DNA from: Rathayibacter agropyri
GTDB taxonomy: Bacteria > Actinomycetota > Actinomycetes > Actinomycetales > Microbacteriaceae
Length of the DNA: 64,000 bases
Reading direction: 5' to 3'
Assembly: GCF_013249015.1 (NCBI RefSeq)
Contig: NZ_JABRPL010000001.1
Coordinates: 248,001 to 312,000 of the forward strand
A model generated the notes under the pieces. That model saw only the letters and a list, made by a program, of their open reading frames with translations. It was not told the origin of the DNA and did no database searches. How positions within the stretch are numbered: the stretch's first letter is position 1; each line of letters opens with the position of its first letter. Shown piece by piece: positions 57,082 through 64,000 of the stretch. Both the position numbers and the translations under genes were made by a program.

Positions 57082-58884
57082 GTGAGCATTCCCACGAGCT
57101 TCGGTCATCAGGTCGGCACGTCCGCCGCTGAGCACCTGTCCCCGTCGTTCCCGGGGCGGGCCCCGTGGGGTACCGCCAACAAGCTCCGGGCGTGGCAGGC
57201 CGAGGCGCTCGAGGCCTACTTCCAGCACGAGCCGCGCGACTTCCTCGCTGCAGCGACCCCGGGGGCGGGAAAGACCACATTTGCTCTGCGCCTGGCCGCG
57301 GAGCTGTTGCACAACCGTACGGTCGACCGCATCACGGTCGTCGCCCCGACAGAACACCTCAAGCGCCAGTGGGCCGAGGCCGCGCACCGCGTCGGGATCC
57401 GCCTCGACCCCACCTTCACGAACCGCATGGGCCGGCATGCCCGGCACTACCACGGGGTCGCCGTCACCTATGCGCAGGTGGCGGTTCGCGCCGAGTTGCA
57501 CCGCGAGCTCACCCTGTCGGGTCGCACCCTGGTGATCCTCGACGAAGTGCACCACGCAGGTGACGCGCTCAGTTGGGGGGACGCGGTCCGCGAGGCCTTC
57601 GAGCCCGCCGTGCGTCGGCTCTCGCTGACCGGGACGCCGTTCCGTTCGGACACGGCGCCTATTCCGTTCGTCAGCTACTTGCCGGACGACGAAGGCATCC
57701 GCACCTCTCTGACGGACTACGCGTACGGCTACGGCCGTGCGCTCGCCGACGGCGTCGTGCGCCCCGTTCTCTTCATGGTGTACGCCGGCCAGATGCGCTG
57801 GAAGTCAAAGGCCGGCGACGAAATGGAGGCGCGACTCGGCGAGGGCAACACGAAAGACATCACCTCGCAGGCGTGGCGGACCGCGCTCGACCCGAAAGGC
57901 GAGTGGATCCCCTCGGTGCTGCGTGCAGCCAACACGCGTTTGACCGAGGTGCGGCGCGCAGTTCCCGACGCGGGCGGCCTCGTTATCGCGACCGACCACT
58001 ACTCCGCCCGGGCTTACGCCGCGATGCTCCGCGAGATCAGTGGCGAACCGGTCACCGTCGTCCTCTCGGACGAGAAGGAGGCGAGCGAGCGGATCGAAGA
58101 GTTCGCACAGGACACCGGGCGCTGGATGGTCGCCGTGCGGATGGTGTCGGAGGGTGTCGACGTGCCGCGGCTCGCCGTGGGGGTCTATGCGACCTCGGCG
58201 TCGACTCCGCTGTACTTCGCGCAGGCGATCGGTCGGTTTGTGCGCGCCCGGCGACGCGGCGAGACCGCCTCGGTGTTCCTTCCGAACGTGCCCGGCCTGC
58301 TCGCCTTGGCCGGGTCGATGGAGGTGCAGCGCGACCACGCACTCGATTGCCGATCGTCGGAGGACGAGGAGTACCCCGAGGCCGACCTGATGGCCGACGC
58401 CGAGCGCAGCGAGAAGGCCTCGTCCGAGTTGCTCGAGGAAGGACGGTTCGAGTCGCTTGGCTCTGCCGCGACCTTCGATCGCGTCGTTTACGAGGGTTCC
58501 GAGTTCGGGATGGAGGTCGAGGTCGAGAGCGAGGAGGAGCTCGACTTCATCGGATTGCCGGGCCTGCTCGAGCCCGACCAGGTGCGCGAACTCCTGCAGA
58601 ACCGGCAGCAGCGTCAGGCGAAGCGGGCAGGTGCCCGTACGGGTGCGGCGGCCCCGGCGGAGACGGCGAGCGAGATCCCGGCGCCGCTCTACCGCACCCT
58701 CAAAGAGCAACGGAGCCTGTTGAACTCGCTGGTCGGGCTGTGGGCCCGCGGGAGCGGTGAGTCGCACGGGCAGGTTCACACCGAACTGCGACGGCTGTGC
58801 GGCGGTCCGGCGGTGGCGCAAGCGAGCGTCACGCAGCTGCAGGCTCGGATCGACCTCCTGCGCCGCAGGCTCGGCTCCCACTGA
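57082..58884 (+). CDS. Superfamily 2 DEAD/DEAH-box helicase
   Basis: 600-residue helicase. Motif I ATPGAGKTT near residue 58, Ia VVAPTEHLKRQW, II VILDEVHHAGD, III LSLTGTPFRS, then the second RecA domain with GLVIATDHYSA, MVSEGVDVPRL and motif VI QAIGRFVRARR. The last 200 residues are acidic then basic and end with a helical segment (VTQLQARIDLLRRRLG). It is of the XPB/RadD-like type seen in repair and in some defence loci; no partner gene is adjacent. Role unknown. Confidence 0.9.
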   Translation: MSIPTSFGHQVGTSAAEHLSPSFPGRAPWGTANKLRAWQAEALEAYFQHEPRDFLAAATPGAGKTTFALRLAAELLHNRTVDRITVVAPTEHLKRQWAEAAHRVGIRLDPTFTNRMGRHARHYHGVAVTYAQVAVRAELHRELTLSGRTLVILDEVHHAGDALSWGDAVREAFEPAVRRLSLTGTPFRSDTAPIPFVSYLPDDEGIRTSLTDYAYGYGRALADGVVRPVLFMVYAGQMRWKSKAGDEMEARLGEGNTKDITSQAWRTALDPKGEWIPSVLRAANTRLTEVRRAVPDAGGLVIATDHYSARAYAAMLREISGEPVTVVLSDEKEASERIEEFAQDTGRWMVAVRMVSEGVDVPRLAVGVYATSASTPLYFAQAIGRFVRARRRGETASVFLPNVPGLLALAGSMEVQRDHALDCRSSEDEEYPEADLMADAERSEKASSELLEEGRFESLGSAATFDRVVYEGSEFGMEVEVESEEELDFIGLPGLLEPDQVRELLQNRQQRQAKRAGARTGAAAPAETASEIPAPLYRTLKEQRSLLNSLVGLWARGSGESHGQVHTELRRLCGGPAVAQASVTQLQARIDLLRRRLGSH

Positions 58885-59055
58885 CGTCGGCGTAGCCGAT
58901 GCACCGGGCGCGGCGCCAGCCCTCCCGGGGGGCATCGGGCCGCCCGTACTGTTCCATCGTGACCCACCGGAACGTCCTCCTCGCCCTCGCGCATTCAGGA
59001 CATGCCGGACGGCTGCTCCGGCCCTCGGTCGAGACCGCCGAAGGAGGAACGTGCG

Positions 59056-61467
59056 ATGAGCGCTGACCAGCAGGGGAATGCACGACAGCCGCTCGCTACA
59101 GTGGGCAGTCGGTCCGATGCGGAAGTGCCGGACCACCACCCCCGACGTCGGGCATCCGCAGACCGCACCTCGGCCTCTCCTGGATTGCCCGAGCATGATC
59201 CCCTGAGGAGTCTCGTGGAGACCTGGCCCGGAACCGCTTACCCGCTCGGCGCGACTTTCGATGGAAGCGGCACGAACTTCGCTCTGTTCAGCGAGATCGC
59301 CGACCGTGTCGAACTCTGCCTGTTTGATGACGACGGCATCGAAACGCGGGTGGAGATCCTGGAGTCTGATGCGTACGTCTGGCACTGCTACCTCCCGCAG
59401 GTGCAGCCCGGCCAGCGCTATGGGTTCCGGATCCACGGCCCGTACGACCCCGCGGCAGGCCATCGCTGCAACCCGAACAAGTTGCTGCTCGACCCCTATG
59501 CCAAGGCCGTAGCGGGCGAGATCGACTGGGATCAGTCGCTCTTCTCGTACACATTTGGTGACCCGGACTCCAGGAACGACGAGGATTCCGCCGCCCACAT
59601 GATGATGGGCGTCGTCATCAACCCGTTCTTCGATTGGGCGGGAGATCGCCGACCGCGCACGTCGTACGACAGCACGGTGATTTACGAGGCCCATGTGAAG
59701 GGGCTGACCCGGAGCCACCCCGAGGTCCCGGAGGATCTGCGCGGCACGTATGCGGGCGTCGCCCATCCTGCGGTCATCGACCACCTCAAGCACCTCGGTA
59801 TCACGGCGATCGAGCTCATGCCGGTGCACCAGTTCGTGAACGATTCGACGCTGATGGAGAAGGGCCTCTCGAACTATTGGGGCTATAACACCATCGGATT
59901 CTTCGCTCCGCAGAACACCTACGCCTCGATGGCCGGCCAAGGCCAGCAGGTGCAGGAGTTCAAGAGCATGATGAAGGCCCTCCACGCCGCCGGAATCGAG
60001 GTCATTCTCGACGTGGTCTACAACCACACGGCCGAGGGTAACCATCTCGGTCCGACCCTCTCCTTTCGCGGCATCGACAACGAGGCCTATTACCGCCTGG
60101 TCGACGACGACAAGCGTTACTACATGGATTACACGGGGACGGGCAACACCCTGAACGTCCGTCACCCGCACTCGCTCCAGCTGATCATGGACTCGTTGCG
60201 CTACTGGGTGACAGAGATGCGCGTCGATGGCTTCCGCTTCGACCTCGCTTCGGCTCTCGCACGAGAGTTCTACGACGTCGACCGGCTGTCGACCTTCTTC
60301 GAGCTGGTGCAGCAGGACCCGGTGGTCTCGCAGGTGAAGCTGATCGCGGAGCCGTGGGATGTTGGCCCAGGCGGCTACCAGGTCGGCAACTTCCCGCCGC
60401 AGTGGACTGAGTGGAACGGCAAGTACCGCGACACTGTGCGGGACTTCTGGCGCGGCGAGCCGTCGACGCTCGGCGAATTTGCCTCCCGGCTGACCGGCTC
60501 GGCGGACCTCTATGCGCGCTCGGGCCGCTATCCCGTCGCCTCCATCAACTTCGTCACGGCCCACGACGGCTTCACGTTGCGCGACCTGGTCTCGTACAAC
60601 GAGAAGCACAACGACGCGAACGGCGAGAACGGCAACGACGGCGAGTCGCACAATCGCTCGTGGAACCACGGCGCCGAGGGGCCGACGGACGACCCGCACG
60701 TGCTCGCGCTGCGGGCGCGGCAGCAGCGGAACTTCCTCGCGACGATGCTGATCTCGCAGGGCGTGCCGATGATTCTGCACGGCGACGAGCTGGGCCGCAC
60801 GCAGGACGGCAATAACAACACCTATGCCCAGGACAGCGAGCTGACCTGGATCGATTGGACGCATGCCGACCGGCCTCTGCTCGAGTTCACGGCGGCGCTT
60901 ATTCGCCTCCGCGCCGAGCACCCGACCTTCCGTCGGATGCGCTTCTTCGACGGGCGTCCCGTGCTGCGAGGGACGGGCGAGCCGCTGCCGGACATCGTGT
61001 GGTTCACGCCGGCCGGAACCGAGATGACGCCGTCCGACTGGGATTCTGGTCTTGGCCGCTCGGTGGGCATGTATTTGAACGGAGACGGAATCCGTGAGCG
61101 CGACGAGCGTGGCCGTCCGGTGACCGACGACAGCTTCCTGCTCTACTTCAATGCCGACGACGTGGACGTGGAGTTCGCTATCCCGAGCGACGAGTACGCG
61201 CTCCAGTGGAGCGTTCTGGTCGATACGGCCGGCGCTGAGGCGGATTCGATCCCGCGCCCGGCCGGGGCGATGCTCACCGTTCAGGCGAAGTCGCTGGTCA
61301 TCCTGCAGGAGCACAGCGCCCCCGAACCCGAGGTCGACCACTCGGTGGCCGCATCGCTGGCGTCGCTCGCGGCGACCTCGGCGATCCCGATCGTGACTTC
61401 GACCGGCCCCACGAGCCCCCATGCCGAGTCGACCGACTCCGCGACCGCCCCTTCGACAGGAGTGTGA
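59056..61467 (+). CDS. glgX: Glycogen debranching enzyme GlgX/TreX
   Basis: GH13 isoamylase-type debranching enzyme that cleaves alpha-1,6 branches and feeds treY. 803 residues from the ATG at 59056, which has a perfect AAGGAGG eight bases upstream. That start adds 53 Arg/Ser/Pro-rich residues before the usual beginning [18 protein letters not shown]; a GTG at 59215 with GAGGAG four bases upstream would give the standard 750-residue form. CBM48-like N-domain, then catalytic Asp in [12 protein letters not shown], Glu in LIAEPWD and Asp in [10 protein letters not shown]. The last 55 residues are a Ser/Thr/Ala-rich tail. One base before treY. Confidence 0.93.
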   Translation: MSADQQGNARQPLATVGSRSDAEVPDHHPRRRASADRTSASPGLPEHDPLRSLVETWPGTAYPLGATFDGSGTNFALFSEIADRVELCLFDDDGIETRVEILESDAYVWHCYLPQVQPGQRYGFRIHGPYDPAAGHRCNPNKLLLDPYAKAVAGEIDWDQSLFSYTFGDPDSRNDEDSAAHMMMGVVINPFFDWAGDRRPRTSYDSTVIYEAHVKGLTRSHPEVPEDLRGTYAGVAHPAVIDHLKHLGITAIELMPVHQFVNDSTLMEKGLSNYWGYNTIGFFAPQNTYASMAGQGQQVQEFKSMMKALHAAGIEVILDVVYNHTAEGNHLGPTLSFRGIDNEAYYRLVDDDKRYYMDYTGTGNTLNVRHPHSLQLIMDSLRYWVTEMRVDGFRFDLASALAREFYDVDRLSTFFELVQQDPVVSQVKLIAEPWDVGPGGYQVGNFPPQWTEWNGKYRDTVRDFWRGEPSTLGEFASRLTGSADLYARSGRYPVASINFVTAHDGFTLRDLVSYNEKHNDANGENGNDGESHNRSWNHGAEGPTDDPHVLALRARQQRNFLATMLISQGVPMILHGDELGRTQDGNNNTYAQDSELTWIDWTHADRPLLEFTAALIRLRAEHPTFRRMRFFDGRPVLRGTGEPLPDIVWFTPAGTEMTPSDWDSGLGRSVGMYLNGDGIRERDERGRPVTDDSFLLYFNADDVDVEFAIPSDEYALQWSVLVDTAGAEADSIPRPAGAMLTVQAKSLVILQEHSAPEPEVDHSVAASLASLAATSAIPIVTSTGPTSPHAESTDSATAPSTGV

Positions 61468-61468
61468 C

Positions 61469-63781
61469 GTGCGTCTGCCCGCCTCCACCTACCGCCTCCA
61501 GATCCGCTCCGCGTTCGGCCTCGATGAGGCCGCGCGCGTGGCCGACTACGTGCGGGCCCTCGGTGCCGACTGGCTGTACTTCTCGCCGCTGCTGCGGGCG
61601 GAGCCGGGCTCGGACCACGGCTACGACGTGGTCGACCACACGCAGGTCGATCCTGAGCGCGGTGGAGCGGCGGGCCTCGCACACGCCTCCCGTGCGGCAC
61701 GCGCCGAGGGCCTTGGCGTGTTGATCGATATCGTGCCGAATCACATGGGAGTCGCCACGCCGAGTGAAAACTCGTGGTGGTGGGACCTGCTGAAGAACGG
61801 GCGCGCCTCGCGCTACGCCTCCGCGTTCGACGTCGATTGGGAGGCGGGCGGAGGCAGACTGCGCGTCCCGATCCTCGGCGACGGGGCGAGTGAGGGCGAC
61901 AGTGACAGCGAACTCGATGCGCTCGAGGTCGTGGGCGACGAGTTGCACTATTACGAGAACCGCCTGCCGATCGCGCCGGGGACGGCTGAACCCGTCGACT
62001 CGGGTCGGGCCGTGCACGCACGGCAGAACTATGAGCTCGTCAACTGGCGTCGCGCCGACGCCGAGCTGAATTACCGCCGCTTCTTCGCAGTGAACACCCT
62101 CGCCGCCATCACGGTGGAGCGCCCCGAGGTGTTCGACGCATCGCATCGCGAGATCATCCGCTGGTTTACCGAGGGGCTCGCAGACGGTCTCCGGGTTGAC
62201 CACCCGGACGGTTTGGCCGATCCGGGCGGCTATCTCGACGATCTTGCGCGTGCCATCGGTGGCGCACCGGTCTGGGTCGAGAAGATCCTCGAGGGCGACG
62301 AAGAGCTGCCGCCGCACTGGGCGACGGTTGGCACGACGGGCTATGACGCCCTCGCAGACATTGATCGCATCCTGGTCGATCCCGATGCGCGCCCCGTGCT
62401 CGAGGGGCTCGACGCGGAGATGAGCGGCGGAGGCTCTCCCGTCGCTTGGGCCGATCTGATCCACGACACTAAGCGGGGCATCGCCGATGGCATCCTCCGC
62501 TCCGAGGTGCTCCGCCTCGCGCGTCTCCTGCCCAGCATCGAGGGTGCCGATGACGCACTGGCCGAGCTTCTGGCCACCTACCCCGTCTACCGCAGCTACT
62601 TGCCCTACGGCGCGGAGCATCTCGAGCACGCCAGGATCGACGCGATCCGCCGCCGGCCCGAAATGGCCGCAACCATCGACGAGGTCGCCGCTGCGCTGGG
62701 CGAGACCGGCACTCCCGTGTCGATGCGGTTCCAGCAAACGTCGGGCATGGTCATGGCGAAGGGAGTCGAGGACACGGCGTTCTACCGCTTCAGCCGCCTC
62801 ACTTCGCTGAACGAGGTCGGAGCCGACCCGGACGAGTTCGCGATCGACCTCGTCGAGTTCCACCGCCGTCAGGGCGTGCGGCAAGCGTCGTTCCCGGCGT
62901 CCCTCACGACACTCTCGACTCACGACACCAAGCGGGGCGAGGACACTCGGGCCCGGATCACGGCGCTGGCCGAGGATCCGGAGGCCTGGGCAGCGGCGCT
63001 GCGGGAGCTGCACGGTCTGGTCGGCTTCGGCGACGGTCCCGTCGAGCACCTGCTGTGGGAGGCCGTGGTCGGCACGTGGCCGGCGAGTCGTGAGCGTCTG
63101 CACGCCTACGCCGAGAAGGCGTCGCGCGAGGCCGACAGCTCGACGCACTGGACGGCTCCGAACGAGGCGTTCGAGGAGCGGATGCATGCGGCAATCGACG
63201 CCGCCTTCGACCAGCCTGCCGTGCGTCGTTTGGTGGAGGAGACAGTCGAGCGTGTCTCGGCCGCCGGCTGGTCGAACGGACTCGCGGCCAAGCTCGTGCA
63301 GATCACGGCACCCGGAATTCCCGATGTCTACCAGGGCAGCGAGCTCTGGGAGACGTCCCTCGTGGATCCGGATAATCGCCGCGAGGTCGACTTCGACCGG
63401 CGCCGTGCACTGCTCGAGCGGATCGACGGAGGCTGGAAGCCGGCGATTGACGCCGAGGGTGCGGTGAAGCTGCTCGTCACCTCCCGTGCCTTGCGGCTGC
63501 GCCGCGACCACCCGGAGTTGTTCACCCGCTACGTGGCCGTGCCGGCGATTGGCCCCGCGGCCGAGCACGCGATCGCGTTCGATCGTGGTGGGGCACTCAT
63601 CGTGGCGACTCGTCTGCCCGGGGGTCTCGCCGCTCGGGGCGGCTGGGACGACACCGTCATCGTGCTCCCCGGTCACCCCGTTGAGGACGTCCTCACTGGT
63701 CGCACCTTCGCCGGCGGAGTGACGCCGGTCGCCGCGCTGCTCGTCGACTACCCGGTGGCGCTGCTCGCTCCGATCGCCTGA
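61469..63781 (+). CDS. treY: Malto-oligosyltrehalose synthase
   Basis: Converts the reducing-end maltose unit of a maltodextrin to a trehalosyl end. 770 residues, standard length. [21 protein letters not shown] at the start, VDIVPNHMG-like [13 protein letters not shown], catalytic Asp in [14 protein letters not shown], Glu in [14 protein letters not shown] and Asp in [17 protein letters not shown] start with AGGAG upstream, one base after glgX. Confidence 0.96.
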   Translation: MRLPASTYRLQIRSAFGLDEAARVADYVRALGADWLYFSPLLRAEPGSDHGYDVVDHTQVDPERGGAAGLAHASRAARAEGLGVLIDIVPNHMGVATPSENSWWWDLLKNGRASRYASAFDVDWEAGGGRLRVPILGDGASEGDSDSELDALEVVGDELHYYENRLPIAPGTAEPVDSGRAVHARQNYELVNWRRADAELNYRRFFAVNTLAAITVERPEVFDASHREIIRWFTEGLADGLRVDHPDGLADPGGYLDDLARAIGGAPVWVEKILEGDEELPPHWATVGTTGYDALADIDRILVDPDARPVLEGLDAEMSGGGSPVAWADLIHDTKRGIADGILRSEVLRLARLLPSIEGADDALAELLATYPVYRSYLPYGAEHLEHARIDAIRRRPEMAATIDEVAAALGETGTPVSMRFQQTSGMVMAKGVEDTAFYRFSRLTSLNEVGADPDEFAIDLVEFHRRQGVRQASFPASLTTLSTHDTKRGEDTRARITALAEDPEAWAAALRELHGLVGFGDGPVEHLLWEAVVGTWPASRERLHAYAEKASREADSSTHWTAPNEAFEERMHAAIDAAFDQPAVRRLVEETVERVSAAGWSNGLAAKLVQITAPGIPDVYQGSELWETSLVDPDNRREVDFDRRRALLERIDGGWKPAIDAEGAVKLLVTSRALRLRRDHPELFTRYVAVPAIGPAAEHAIAFDRGGALIVATRLPGGLAARGGWDDTVIVLPGHPVEDVLTGRTFAGGVTPVAALLVDYPVALLAPIA

Positions 63782-63832
63782 CCGGCCGACCCGCCCTTCC
63801 GTCGTCCATCCCGACCCCTTCAGGAGACCGCC

Positions 63833-64000
63833 GTGACCCGCACGACTTCCTACCGCTACGCCCTGCCCTCGTCCGGGGCGACCCGCTTCGATGTGTGGGC
63901 TCCCGAAGCGTCGACCGTCGAGCTCGTGCTGGGCGCCGACTTCTCTGTCACGATGACCCGTTCCGGCGACGAGGGCTGGTGGCGTGCTCCGTCGTCGGCG
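63833..64000 (+). CDS. treZ: Malto-oligosyltrehalose trehalohydrolase, 5' part (runs off window)
   Basis: First 56 codons only: MTRTTSYRYALPSSGATRF, then DVWAPEASTVELVL and GDEGWWRAP, the N-terminal CBM48-like domain of TreZ. GTG start with AGGAG eight bases upstream, 51 bases after treY. By position and N-terminal pattern it releases trehalose from the treY product and completes the glgX-treY-treZ pathway. Confidence 0.88.
   Translation, partial: MTRTTSYRYALPSSGATRFDVWAPEASTVELVLGADFSVTMTRSGDEGWWRAPSSA

Noticed and set aside
57805-61488. 1227-codon open frame antisense to the helicase and glgX genes
   Set aside because: Same GC-driven effect; it spans two clearly coding genes and an intergenic gap and is rich in Val/Asp/Arg repeats without domains.

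Overview
This window is a high-GC actinobacterial chromosome segment, most likely from Microbacteriaceae; the genus cannot be fixed from the sequence alone. The pointers are WhiA, RbpA and OpcA, the gap-pgk-tpiA ... secG-rbpA and tkt-tal-pgi-zwf-opcA-pgl blocks, a sufB-sufD-Rieske-sufC-sufT operon, heme A synthesis genes beside tkt, and an actinobacterial treX/Y/Z cluster. Many genes begin 6-10 nt after a TANNNT box with no Shine-Dalgarno sequence (leaderless transcripts), also typical of this phylum. No tRNA, rRNA, CRISPR array, insertion sequence or phage module was seen.

Layout. 1-8.0 kb: nucleotide excision repair (uvrB 3' end, uvrA, uvrC) followed by rapZ and whiA. 8.1-12 kb: sodA, then the lower-glycolysis operon gap-pgk-tpiA. 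12.2-15.2 kb: a large Tat-exported sialidase-like multidomain protein on the opposite strand, placed between tpiA and secG. 15.4-16.0 kb: secG and an RbpA lacking the usual zinc ligands. 16.1-24.6 kb, minus strand: the whole pentose-phosphate set. 24.9-26.8 kb: ctaB and ctaA. 27.3-31.5 kb: Fe-S assembly (SUF) operon. 31.6-34 kb: biotin transporter BioY and an ABC-F ATPase.

34.3-38.7 kb is the least explained accessory block: a PLP-dependent Orn/Lys/Arg-type decarboxylase, a stand-alone AMP-forming adenylating enzyme, an EamA-type exporter and an ArsR regulator, the first three tightly coupled. It looks like a small amine-modification and export pathway of unknown product. 38.8-41.9 kb: SURF1 with two small partner genes, a FabG-type reductase and SerB. 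41.9-44.4 kb: divergent leaderless glgC and glgA. 44.5-47.2 kb: an ABC ATPase, zinc-independent ribosomal protein L31, a YdeI-family protein and an exonuclease. 47.3-53.6 kb: treS, a hydrolase-glycosyltransferase pair, a histidine phosphatase, a sirtuin and a SPOUT RNA methyltransferase.

53.6-58.9 kb contains a possible defence locus: an Abi_2 (AbiD/AbiF-type) HEPN protein preceded by a terminator-like hairpin RNA candidate, then a D,D-carboxypeptidase, an SGNH hydrolase and a solitary SF2 helicase. The window ends in the trehalose-from-glycogen operon glgX/treX-treY-treZ (treZ truncated). Together with glgC/glgA and treS, this makes storage-glucan and trehalose metabolism the strongest metabolic theme besides central carbon metabolism.
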